Assembly: GCA_900550615.1 (NCBI GenBank)
Contig: URSX01000013.1
Coordinates: 1 to 26,590 of the forward strand
DNA from: an uncultured Eubacteriales bacterium
GTDB taxonomy: Bacteria; Bacillota; Clostridia; Oscillospirales; Oscillospiraceae
Direction: 5' to 3'
Length of the DNA stretch: 26,590 nt
Made by a program: the position numbers and the translations under genes. Under the pieces are notes generated by a model. That model was not told the DNA's origin and made no database searches. It saw only the letters and a list, made by a program, of their open reading frames with translations. This document shows, in pieces, positions 1 through 6,767 of this stretch (position 1 is the stretch's first letter; every line of letters begins with the position of its first letter).

Positions 1-2102
1 TCGTGCTCGTCGGCGGGCATATACTTCTTGGTGCGGCGATACACCAGGGTCACATGCTTGGCACCGCAGCGCTTGGCGAGACGGGCCGCGTCCATGGCGG
101 TATTGCCGCCGCCCACCACCACCACATTGCCGCCTACGGCGATGTTGCCGGCCTTTACGCCCTTCATCCACTGGATGGCGCCGGCCACATCGCCGGGGAT
201 GTCCAGCTTACCGGGCTTCCACGCGCCTACAGCGAAGAGGATATGGGTGTAGCCCATCTTCTTCAGCTCATCCACAGAGGGGGCGGGAGCACCGCACTTG
301 ACCTCCACATCGTACTTCTGCATCAGGGCGATGTCCTTCTCGATGGTCTCGTTGGCGATGCGGAAGGAGGGGATCACATGCCGGGGCACACCGCCGAGGT
401 AGGCCTCGCGCTCAAAGATGGTGGTCTCGATACCGGCCCGGCCCAGGAAATAGGCCGCGGCGATGCCGGTGGGGCCGCCGCCGATGATGGCGGCCTTCTT
501 GCCGGCGACCTTGGCGGGCTTCTTGATGGAGGCCATTAGGGCGTTATAGCCGTTCTGAGCCGCCACCAGCTTGGTGTCGCGGATCTGCACGGACTCCTCG
601 TAGAAGTTGCGGGTACACTTGTTCTGGCAGCGGTGTGCGCAGATGGTGCCCGTGAGGAAGGGCAGGGGGTTTTTCTCGGTGATGAGCTTCAGGGCCGGGC
701 CATACAGGCCCTTGCGGCACAGCTCTACATACTCGGGGATGTCCTGCTCGATGGGGCAGCCGCCCTTGCAGGGGGCGGTGAAGCAGTCGATCCAGGGCAC
801 ATTCTTCTCACTCTTGCGCTTGGGCAGGGGCTTGATGGGCTTGACATGGTGGTAGTCCGTGTGAGAAGCGGTGGACATGGCGCAGATGGCCTCGGTATCG
901 GTGCCGGAAAATGCCTTGTAGGGCATGGGCTCCACCTTTTCCACCATCTGGAGCAGACGGTTGTACCCGCCGGGCTTGAGGATGGTGGTGGCCACGGTGA
1001 TGGGCCAGATACCGGCGGCAAAGAGCTTGTCGCAGTTGAAGTATTCTGCGCCGCCGGCGAAGGAAATGCGCATCTTTCCCTTGAACTGGCGGGAAATCCG
1101 ATGGCACATCTCAATGGTCAGGGGGAACAGGCTGCGGCCGGACATATACATCTCGTCATTGGGCAGCTCGCCCCGGGTGGTGTCCACAGGGAAGGTGTTG
1201 GAGAGCTTCAGACCAAACTCCAGGCCCTTGCTGTCGGCCAAAGCCTGCAGGCGCTCAAACATAGGCACGGCGTCGGCCCACTGGAGGTCTTCCCGGAAGT
1301 GGTGGTCGTCAAACACGATATAGTCATAGCCCATGCCGTCCAGAATGGTCCGGGCGGTCTCATAGCCCAGGATGGTGGGGTTGCACTTGACGAAGGTGTG
1401 CAGGTGCTTCTCGGAAATGAGGTAGGAGGCAATGCGCTCGATCTCATCCGGGGGGCAGCCGTGGAGGGTGGACACGGTGACGCTGCGGGAAACGCAGGGG
1501 GAGATGGCGTCGATGTAGTCGCTCTCCTCCGGGAACAACTCCTTGAGCACTGCCTTGCACTCACCGAAAATGGCGGTCTTGGTGGCGTCCATCATGCCGT
1601 TGAGGTAGGTGTCCACCTTCTCGCCCTTGATGCCCTCCAGGTCATAGCCCACGGACATGTTGAACACGAACCCGTTGGGGTCGCCCAGGCCGTAGACCTT
1701 GCTGAGGACCTTCAGCGCGCACCAGGCCTTGATGTATTCATCCATAGCCTGGGGCACGGTCAGCTCGGTGGACCACTCCTGGTTATAGCCTTCGTCGTTG
1801 GCGAGAATGCAGGGACGGGGCACGCAGGCGGCCAGGTCGGCGCCGTCCATCTTCTGCACGGTCTTTACCTCGAAGAAGCGGGCTCCGGCGAAGTAGGCGG
1901 CGATAATGTTCTGGGCCAGCTGGCTGTTGGGACCGGCGGCAGGCCCGAAGGGAGTCTCGATGCGCTCACCGAAAATGGGCAGGCTCTTGCCGGTGGCCTT
2001 ATATGCTTTGTGGACGCCGAAGATCTCGCCGCTCATGGCGTACTCGGTGACCACCCAGTTCATAAGAGACTTAAAAGGAATGGGATACATTTTCTCAGAC
2101 AT
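1..2102 (-). CDS. ygfK: YgfK-type putative selenate reductase / FeS-flavin oxidoreductase, C-terminus cut by window
   Basis: About 700 codons are open on the minus strand with no stop before the window edge. E. coli YgfK is about 1030 residues, so the C-terminal third is missing here. The start ATG (2100-2102) has an AGGAGGA ribosome site about 8 nt upstream. Residues 1 to ~400 resemble the dihydroorotate-dehydrogenase-like N-terminal part of YgfK. A GltD-like iron-sulfur segment follows, with Cys440, Cys445, Cys449 and Cys462 and a further CAHRCQNKC cluster. An FAD-binding GGGPTG motif lies near residue 540 and an NAD(P)-binding GGGNTAMD motif near 665. The family is named a putative selenate reductase subunit. 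In gut anaerobes ygfK belongs, with ssnA, hydA, xdhD and ygeWXY, to a cluster linked to anaerobic urate degradation. The ssnA neighbour at 2670-4013 supports that role. The exact reaction is not established from sequence. Confidence 0.9.
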   Translation of the reverse strand, partial: MSEKMYPIPFKSLMNWVVTEYAMSGEIFGVHKAYKATGKSLPIFGERIETPFGPAAGPNSQLAQNIIAAYFAGARFFEVKTVQKMDGADLAACVPRPCILANDEGYNQEWSTELTVPQAMDEYIKAWCALKVLSKVYGLGDPNGFVFNMSVGYDLEGIKGEKVDTYLNGMMDATKTAIFGECKAVLKELFPEESDYIDAISPCVSRSVTVSTLHGCPPDEIERIASYLISEKHLHTFVKCNPTILGYETARTILDGMGYDYIVFDDHHFREDLQWADAVPMFERLQALADSKGLEFGLKLSNTFPVDTTRGELPNDEMYMSGRSLFPLTIEMCHRISRQFKGKMRISFAGGAEYFNCDKLFAAGIWPITVATTILKPGGYNRLLQMVEKVEPMPYKAFSGTDTEAICAMSTASHTDYHHVKPIKPLPKRKSEKNVPWIDCFTAPCKGGCPIEQDIPEYVELCRKGLYGPALKLITEKNPLPFLTGTICAHRCQNKCTRNFYEESVQIRDTKLVAAQNGYNALMASIKKPAKVAGKKAAIIGGGPTGIAAAYFLGRAGIETTIFEREAYLGGVPRHVIPSFRIANETIEKDIALMQKYDVEVKCGAPAPSVDELKKMGYTHILFAVGAWKPGKLDIPGDVAGAIQWMKGVKAGNIAVGGNVVVVGGGNTAMDAARLAKRCGAKHVTLVYRRTKKYMPADEH

Positions 2103-2119
2103 AGGGCTTCCTCCTATAT

Positions 2120-2665
2120 TTATTCAAAATAATACTCGTCCTCCGTCCACCGGACGGGGTTTTCATCCATATATTGCCAAATGCGGAGATAATCCGCCTC
2201 GTTGCGGATCACATGGTCGTGATAGCCCCGCTGCCAAATGGGAAAACCGGCTTTTTTGTTTGTAAGCCGTTTCCAGGCAGAGAGAAAAGCTGGCAACCGT
2301 GCGTTCGTAGGGGTCGGCGTCCTCGACGACCCGTGGCCGGGTAACGATTCGTTCGTAGGGGCCGGCGTCCTCGACGGCCCGCGCTCCCCACAAATGGAAA
2401 GAATGAAATGCACATGGTTGGGCATGATGACATAATGATTGATGGTTATCTCATCATAAAAGGCGTCCATTTCCAGCAGAGTGTCCCGAACCATTGCACC
2501 ACATTTCGATAGCCGTACATACGGGGCGTCGAGGACGCCGCCCCCTACGGAATGGCCCAAGATGTGCTGCTTATCTCTGGTACACACGGTTATATAATAG
2601 GACCCGTTGGCACTATAATCGTACCCTGTCAGCCGGCCCTTTTTCCGCTTCGGCTGCGCCTCCAA
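2120..2665 (-). CDS. REP-associated tyrosine transposase (RAYT, Y1/HUH family) with REP elements inside its own gene
   Basis: A single-strand DNA transposase-like protein of 181 residues. The HUH motif is MPNHVHFIL (His84, His86) and the presumed nucleophile is Tyr148 in IWQRGYHDHVIR, followed by the usual YMDENP.RW tail. N-terminal residues 13-29 (TGYDYSANGSYYITVCT) are typical of RAYTs. The likely start is TTG at 2663-2665, which begins 4 bp after the ssnA stop. I see no good ribosome site, so translation may be coupled to ssnA. Three REP-like hairpin units lie inside the frame and encode residues 39-49, 95-106 and 111-122. The last two form a tandem 16-residue repeat between the HUH motif and Tyr148. 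No frameshift or internal stop is present, so the gene could be active. It lies between ssnA and ygfK on the same strand. Confidence 0.85.
   Translation of the reverse strand: MEAQPKRKKGRLTGYDYSANGSYYITVCTRDKQHILGHSVGGGVLDAPYVRLSKCGAMVRDTLLEMDAFYDEITINHYVIMPNHVHFILSICGERGPSRTPAPTNESLPGHGSSRTPTPTNARLPAFLSAWKRLTNKKAGFPIWQRGYHDHVIRNEADYLRIWQYMDENPVRWTEDEYYFE
2307..2332 (+). repeat. REP-like element (GTAG + hairpin) inside RAYT, copy a
   Basis: GTAG (2307-2310) is followed by a hairpin with arms GGGTCG (2311-2316) and CGACCC (2327-2332). An inner G/A mismatch and a CG/CG pair surround a TCCT loop. It lies 48 bp from copy b as a tandem duplication and is translated in frame on the minus strand. 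Confidence 0.8.
2355..2380 (+). repeat. REP-like element (GTAG + hairpin) inside RAYT, copy b
   Basis: GTAG (2355-2358) is followed by arms GGGCCG (2359-2364) and CGGCCC (2375-2380) with the same inner core as copy a. The T-A pair of copy a is a C-G pair here, a compensatory change that supports selection or copying as a hairpin. Confidence 0.8.
2523..2548 (-). repeat. REP-like element (GTAG + hairpin) inside RAYT, copy c, opposite orientation
   Basis: Read on the minus strand, GTAG (2548-2545) is followed by arms GGGGCG and CGCCCC around the same GCG-TCCT-CGA core. It is a third stem variant that still pairs fully. It encodes residues 39-49 of the RAYT. Confidence 0.8.
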
Positions 2666-2669
2666 GGAA

Positions 2670-4013
2670 TCAATACACCCGGTGATTCAAATCTCCCCAA
2701 AGCTTCTTGGCGGCCTCCAGGATATGGGCGTTCTCGGCCTCCTCATCGATACCCACCAGCACGCGATCCTGCATAAGGACCTTGCCGTTTGCGATGGTGG
2801 TCTGGCACTGGCGGCCGGTCATGCCGAAGATCATGTGGCCGTCGATGTTCTCGTCGGAGAACGGGGTGAACGGCTTGTAGTCCATGACGATGATGTCCGC
2901 CGCCGCGCCGGCCTTCAGCACGCCCAGCTCATCGGGGAAGTACCGTGCGCCGATCCTGGCGTTGTTCTTGAACAGCATGTCCGTGACCTCGCACCAGCCC
3001 ACATTGGGCAGGCAGTTCTGGCTGCGCTGGGAGCACAGGGCCACCTTGATGGACTCCAGCATGTCGTTGGTATAGGCATCGGTGCCCATGCCCAGGAGGA
3101 TGCCGCGCTTGTGCAGCTGGAGTACCGGACAGATGCCGATGGCGTTGCCCATGTTGCTCTCGGGGTTATTCACCACCATGGTGCCGGTCTCCTTGATGAT
3201 CTCCATTTCGGCGGTGTTTACATGGATGCAGTGGCCCAGGATGGTCTTTTCTCCCAGAATGCCGTGGTCCTGCAGGCGCTGCACCGGGCGGCGGCCATAG
3301 TTCTGCAGGGAATCATACACATCGTTCATGCCCTCGGACACATGGATGTGGTAGCCGGTGCGGCCATTGTTGGCGGCCACCATCCGGTCAAAGGTCTTAT
3401 CGGAGATGGTGAACAGGGCGTGTCCGCCGAACATGGCGGCCAGCATGGGATCCTTGCTTCTCTCGCACTCGGTGATGAAGTCGGCGTTCTCCTGGATGGC
3501 CTGGAGGCACTTCTCCTCGCCGTCCCGGTCAGAGACCTCGTAGCACAGACAGGAGCGCAGGCCCAGGCGCTTGGACTCCTCTGCAATGGTGTGCAGGGTG
3601 CCGGGGATCTCGCCGTAGGAGGCGTGGTGGTCGAAGATGGTGGTGACGCCCTGCTTGATGGAGTCCATGTAAAGGGCGGTGGCGCTGGCGCGGGTGCCGT
3701 CCATCATCAGGTGGCGGTCGATAGCCCACCAGGTGCCGTCCAGCACCTCGTAGAAGTTGGTGGGGTTGTTGCCCACGATGCTCAGACCCCTTGCCAGGGC
3801 GGAGTAAATATGGGTGTGGGCGTTGATGAGGGCGGGCATGATAACGCCGCCCTTGGCGTCGATGATCTCCGCGTCTGCGTACTTGGCCCGCAGAGCGCTC
3901 TCCTCGCCTACTTCCACGATCTTGCTGCCCTCGTAGGCCACGGCACCGTGCTCGTAGTAGCCCTTGGCGTCGGGGTCGCGAGTGATGAGTCTGCCGTTGG
4001 TGACTAAATACAT
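2670..4013 (-). CDS. ssnA: SsnA-type putative aminohydrolase (amidohydrolase superfamily)
   Basis: A 447-residue metal-dependent amidohydrolase; E. coli SsnA is 442 residues. Visible metal-site residues are the HxH of NAHTH (His66, His68), His222 and His224 in YHIHVSEG with Glu227, His261 in LGHCIHV, and Asp312 in GMGTDAY. The layout matches chlorohydrolase/guanine-deaminase-like cytosolic enzymes. The ATG at 4011-4013 has a GGAGGAAAAAAG ribosome site. In E. coli and many gut anaerobes ssnA lies beside ygfK in a purine-catabolism cluster associated with anaerobic urate breakdown; here ygfK is the next metabolic gene downstream. SsnA is inferred to hydrolyse a heterocyclic or ureide intermediate, but the substrate is not shown by the sequence. 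The gene is intact. Confidence 0.92.
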   Translation of the reverse strand: MYLVTNGRLITRDPDAKGYYEHGAVAYEGSKIVEVGEESALRAKYADAEIIDAKGGVIMPALINAHTHIYSALARGLSIVGNNPTNFYEVLDGTWWAIDRHLMMDGTRASATALYMDSIKQGVTTIFDHHASYGEIPGTLHTIAEESKRLGLRSCLCYEVSDRDGEEKCLQAIQENADFITECERSKDPMLAAMFGGHALFTISDKTFDRMVAANNGRTGYHIHVSEGMNDVYDSLQNYGRRPVQRLQDHGILGEKTILGHCIHVNTAEMEIIKETGTMVVNNPESNMGNAIGICPVLQLHKRGILLGMGTDAYTNDMLESIKVALCSQRSQNCLPNVGWCEVTDMLFKNNARIGARYFPDELGVLKAGAAADIIVMDYKPFTPFSDENIDGHMIFGMTGRQCQTTIANGKVLMQDRVLVGIDEEAENAHILEAAKKLWGDLNHRVY

Positions 4014-4211
4014 TCTTTTTTCCTCCTTGCTGCTTACTTGCTGTTCTTACTGTTTGAAGTCAAGACCTTTCTCCCTATATTCGACACTGCTGCGTATAAT
4101 GAAAAATGTTCCAAACCCTCCGGAGAGGATCTGAAACACTCAAGCACAGCGCCGAGTGATAGTTGCAGCCCGTGCGCGAAGCACTTCCTTACAGCTACCA
4201 ATCTTGATTGT
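4014..4211 (-). other. Untranslated leader of ssnA, possibly structured
   Basis: About 200 nt separate the predicted ssnA promoter from its start codon and no gene is visible in them. A small hairpin has arms GTGC (4172-4175) and GCAC (4181-4184), and a CCTCTCCGGAGGG near-palindrome lies at 4117-4130. I could not match it to a known riboswitch class. Confidence 0.35.
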
Positions 4212-4217
4212 ACCCTT

Positions 4218-4246
4218 ATTTTACATGAAAACGTCCCAAAACGCAA
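4218..4246 (-). promoter_or_regulatory. Probable sigma-A-type promoter for ssnA-RAYT-ygfK
   Basis: Read on the minus strand, a -35 box TTGCGT (4246-4241) and a -10 box TAAAAT (4223-4218) are separated by exactly 17 bp. The -10 box is good and the -35 box moderate. Confidence 0.45.
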
Positions 4247-4390
4247 CAGGAAATTCTGTGAATTTATCTATAAATGCCAAAAAAATTCGCAGGCACCCCG
4301 TATTCTTCGTGGGGATGACCCGCGCAGCCACTACGGGCGGGACGGAGACTCACCCGGTACAGTAGCCCCATGCCGCGCGAGGGGATACGG

Positions 4391-4430
4391 ATTGCCGCAC
4401 CAGTGACGTCGGTCACTGGCTCGCAATGAC
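4391..4430 (-). repeat. Intergenic repeat of the GTCATTGCGAG...GGCAATCC type
   Basis: Read on the minus strand it begins GTCATTGCGAG, contains a perfect 8 bp hairpin (CCAGTGAC/GTCACTGG, 4400-4407 with 4412-4419, 4 nt loop) and ends GCGGCAAT. A more diverged relative lies at 6663-6706. It is part of a 4224-4500 stretch in which I see only repeats. Confidence 0.55.
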
Positions 4431-4453
4431 ACAACGCAAAGAGTGCAGTGTGC

Positions 4454-4479
4454 GGCGGCACACATGGGTACCGCCCTAC
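4454..4479 (-). repeat. REP-like element (GTAG + hairpin)
   Basis: Read on the minus strand, GTAG (4479-4476) is followed at once by GGCGGTA and, after a 9 nt loop, TGCCGCC. That makes a 7 bp stem with one wobble pair. The architecture matches the elements in the RAYT gene, but the stem sequence differs. Confidence 0.6.
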
Positions 4480-4500
4480 AAATTTAATCTTTATACAGGG

Positions 4501-4529
4501 AAAGGGGCGGGGTTTTACCCCGCCCCTTT
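4501..4529. terminator. Strong stem-loop terminator at the end of upp
   Basis: A perfect 12 bp stem AAAGGGGCGGGG/CCCCGCCCCTTT has a 5 nt loop. It stands 14 bp beyond the upp stop. In the minus direction no long T run follows beyond the stem's own TTT; in the plus direction an AT-rich stretch follows. Confidence 0.7.
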
Positions 4530-4542
4530 GCACTATTTTTAT

Positions 4543-5184
4543 TTATTTCGTGCCGAAAATCCGGTCGCCGGCGTCGCCCAGGCCGGGGACGATGTAGCCG
4601 TTCTCGTTGAGATGGTCATCCAGCGCGGCGCAGTAGATCTCCACATCGGGGTGGCGATCATAGATGAACTGCACGCCCTCAGGGGCAGCCACCAGGATCA
4701 TCAGCTTGATGCTCTTGCAGCCCAGCTCCTTCATCTTGGTGATAGCCATATCTGCGCTGCCGCCGGTGGCCAGCATGGGGTCCACAATGAGCACGTCCCG
4801 GTCGGCGATGTCCTTGGGGTACTTCAGGAAATAGAAGTGGGGTTCCAGAGTCTCCTCATCCCGATACATGCCGATGTGGGCCACCCGGGCGGAGGGTACC
4901 AGGGTCAGAATGCCGTCTTCAAAGCCCAGACCCGCCCGCAGAATGGGCACGATGGCCATTTTCTTGCCGGCCAGGAAGGGAGCCTCATAAGAGCACAGGG
5001 GGGTCTCGATGGTCTTAGTGGTCATGGGCAGATCCCGGGTTGCCTCATAGGTCAGCAGCATGGCGATCTCCCCCACCAGGGCCCGGAAGTCCTTGGTGCT
5101 GGTCTCCTTCTGGCGCATGATGGACAGCTTGTGCTGCACCAGGGGATGGTTCACAATGTGCAGGGTGGGAAATTTGGCGCTCAT
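4543..5184 (-). CDS. upp: Uracil phosphoribosyltransferase
   Basis: A 213-residue protein of the usual Upp length (208-215). It makes UMP from uracil and PRPP in pyrimidine salvage. The PRPP-binding loop VLIVDPMLATGGSA is at residues 131-144 and the uracil-binding C-terminus GDAGDRIFGT is intact. Arg83 lies in ILRAGLG, the conserved region of the family. The ATG has a GGAGGATACTTTT ribosome site. It lies 81 bp downstream of tsaB on the same strand, in an AT-rich gap, so it may be co-transcribed with tsaE-tsaB or have its own weak promoter. The strong hairpin after its stop marks the end of this unit. Confidence 0.97.
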   Translation of the reverse strand: MSAKFPTLHIVNHPLVQHKLSIMRQKETSTKDFRALVGEIAMLLTYEATRDLPMTTKTIETPLCSYEAPFLAGKKMAIVPILRAGLGFEDGILTLVPSARVAHIGMYRDEETLEPHFYFLKYPKDIADRDVLIVDPMLATGGSADMAITKMKELGCKSIKLMILVAAPEGVQFIYDRHPDVEIYCAALDDHLNENGYIVPGLGDAGDRIFGTK

Positions 5185-5265
5185 AAAAGTATCCTCCGTT
5201 TATATAAAAAATTTTATAACAAAATAATGAAACCAACCGCTGGAAACCGGCCAGCCTGTCCGCCG

Positions 5266-5979
5266 TCAATCCACCGTGATTTTCATCCCCTTGGCAAGCC
5301 TCTCCCGTTCCGCCTGGGAAAGCCGCAGGTAGGTGGGAACCAGCTCCCGGCCGCTGACGGCCTCGCCACGGCGGGCCATGGCCTCCGCCGCCAGAGCCAC
5401 CCCCACGGCGGATTGATAGCGGCTGCTCTCCGGTGCCAGACGGCAGGGGATGCCGTGGCCGTTCAGATAGTCGCAGCAGAGCTGCGCCCCGTCACCTACG
5501 GTCAGCTTGGGGCTTTCGTCCCCCTTCAGCTCCTCCGCCAGCTCCTCCAGACCGATGGCCCGGTCCGGGCACAGTCTGGAAAGCGCCCCGCCTTCACAGC
5601 GGAACAGGGCGTTGTAGACCTGATTGCGCCGGGCGTCCATGGCGCAGATGACGGTGCCTGTGAAGAGCTTCCCGTTCTGAGCCATAGCCTCCAGGGTAGA
5701 TACGCCGCAGCAGGGCTTGTCCTCTGCCCAGGCAAGGCCCTTCAGAGCCGATACGCCGATGCGCAGGCCCGTGAAGCTGCCCGGTCCCGCCGCCACAGCC
5801 AAAAGCTCCATGTCCTCTAAGGTCAGCCCCGCGTTTTGCAGCATCCCGTCCAGCAGCGGCATCAATGTCACGCTATGGGTCAGGCCGATATTCTGATAGG
5901 AGGAGGCCAGCACCTTTCCGTCCTCCGTCACGGCCACGGAAACGCTCTTGGCCGATGTCTCCAGTGCCAGAGTTTTCAT
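5266..5979 (-). CDS. tsaB: tRNA threonylcarbamoyladenosine biosynthesis protein TsaB
   Basis: A 237-residue ASKHA-fold protein, the partner of TsaD in transferring the threonylcarbamoyl group to A37 of ANN-decoding tRNAs. The N-terminal MKTLALETSAKSVSVAV and the diagnostic GPGSFTGLRIGVSALKGLA segment (about residues 66-84) are both clear. The start overlaps the tsaE stop by 4 bp (ATGA), implying translational coupling. TsaD is not in this window. Another gene of the same pathway (the Sua5 domain) is present at 16215-17843. Confidence 0.95.
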   Translation of the reverse strand: MKTLALETSAKSVSVAVTEDGKVLASSYQNIGLTHSVTLMPLLDGMLQNAGLTLEDMELLAVAAGPGSFTGLRIGVSALKGLAWAEDKPCCGVSTLEAMAQNGKLFTGTVICAMDARRNQVYNALFRCEGGALSRLCPDRAIGLEELAEELKGDESPKLTVGDGAQLCCDYLNGHGIPCRLAPESSRYQSAVGVALAAEAMARRGEAVSGRELVPTYLRLSQAERERLAKGMKITVD

Positions 5980-6407
5980 AGTGCCACACCTCCTCCAGTA
6001 ATGGTGATGATCCGGGTGTTTTCACCCTCCGGAGCGCGCTCAATGGTCACATATACCGTACCCTCCGGCATGGCGTCCGCCACATTCTCGCTCCACTCCA
6101 CGGCGCACACGCCGCCCCGATCCAGATAGTCCTCCCAGCCGATGTCGAACAGAGCGTCGGAGCTGTCCAGCCGGTACATATCGAAATGAAACAGGGGAAT
6201 ATTCCCCCGGTATTCGTTGACAATGGTAAAGGTGGGGCTTGTGACCCGGCCCGTACAGCCCAGGCCCCGGGCAAGACCCCGGGTGAAAGCGGTCTTGCCC
6301 ATGCCCAGCCCGCCCCGAAAGGCCACCACGCTGCCGGGGGCCAGGGTGCTGCCCAGCTTCTGCCCCAGCGCTTCCGTCTGGGCCGCATTTTCTGTCCGGT
6401 AGACCAT
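5976..6407 (-). CDS. tsaE: tRNA threonylcarbamoyladenosine biosynthesis ATPase TsaE
   Basis: A 143-residue P-loop ATPase that supports the TsaB-TsaD complex in t6A synthesis. The Walker A motif GGLGMGKT is at residues 32-39. The SPTFTIVNEY segment, the HFDMYRL motif and the EWSE motif are typical of YjeE/TsaE. I chose the ATG at 6405-6407 because it gives the normal family length and follows an extended -10 promoter by about 30 bp. The reading frame stays open far upstream, but that part is antisense to the RodA/FtsW gene. The gene overlaps tsaB by 4 bp. Confidence 0.94.
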   Translation of the reverse strand: MVYRTENAAQTEALGQKLGSTLAPGSVVAFRGGLGMGKTAFTRGLARGLGCTGRVTSPTFTIVNEYRGNIPLFHFDMYRLDSSDALFDIGWEDYLDRGGVCAVEWSENVADAMPEGTVYVTIERAPEGENTRIITITGGGVAL

Positions 6408-6437
6408 CTCTTCACCCTCTCTGTTCCAAATCGACCT

Positions 6438-6446
6438 ATTATACCA
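6438..6446 (-). promoter_or_regulatory. Extended -10 promoter for tsaE-tsaB
   Basis: On the minus strand TGG-TATAAT forms a perfect extended -10 (TGN-TATAAT) 31 bp before the tsaE ATG. No good -35 is visible, only a T-rich stretch, which is usual for extended -10 promoters. Confidence 0.6.
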
Positions 6447-6518
6447 CGGGAAAAAACAAAAGAAAAGGGCGAATGAAGCGTTTACAGAAAAAACTTCTTG
6501 TGGTAAACTATATACTGT

Positions 6519-6570
6519 CCCGGTGTTTCCCGCGGATAAAACAGCACCGGGCGGACAGAGCCGTCCGCCC
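6519..6570. repeat. Inverted repeats in the tsaE-rodA spacer
   Basis: CCCGGTG (6519-6525) pairs with CACCGGG (6545-6551), and GGGCGGAC (6549-6556) pairs with GTCCGCCC (6563-6570) around a 6 nt loop. The two structures overlap. The spacer from 6408 to 6767 otherwise holds the tsaE promoter, one REP-like element and one CATTGCGAG-type repeat. Confidence 0.55.
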
Positions 6571-6584
6571 CGCCAAACGGTTCC

Positions 6585-6609
6585 GTAGGGGCGACCCTTG
6601 TGGTCGCCC
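6585..6609 (+). repeat. REP-like element (GTAG + hairpin)
   Basis: GTAG (6585-6588) is followed by a perfect 8 bp stem GGGCGACC/GGTCGCCC with loop CTTGT. The same stem with a different loop recurs at 26210-26234. Confidence 0.7.
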
Positions 6610-6662
6610 GTGACCTGGGCGCGGGGTGCCGAGGATGCCGTATCTACGCATCCCATAATATG

Positions 6663-6706
6663 TGTCATTGCGAGAGCGGCCCGCAGACTGGTCGTGGTGA
6701 TCCGCA
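6663..6706 (+). repeat. Diverged CATTGCGAG-type intergenic repeat
   Basis: It starts GTCATTGCGAG like the element at 4391-4430 and ends GGTGATCCGC. The hairpin centre is degenerate. The match to the other copy is clear only at the ends. Confidence 0.4.
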
Positions 6707-6767
6707 CCTCGTATTCAAAAAAAATTTCCACTTTTATTTTTCCTCTCCCCGAAAGGAGGCCAGCCAT

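Noticed and set aside
633..2132. Plus-strand open frame of 499 codons
   Set aside because: It is antisense to ygfK, which has clear motifs. The frame is open because of high GC and third-position bias.
6481..6516. Promoter TTTACA...TATACT for the SEDS gene
   Set aside because: The spacer between the boxes is 24 bp, too long for a sigma-A promoter, and the site is 250 bp from the gene.
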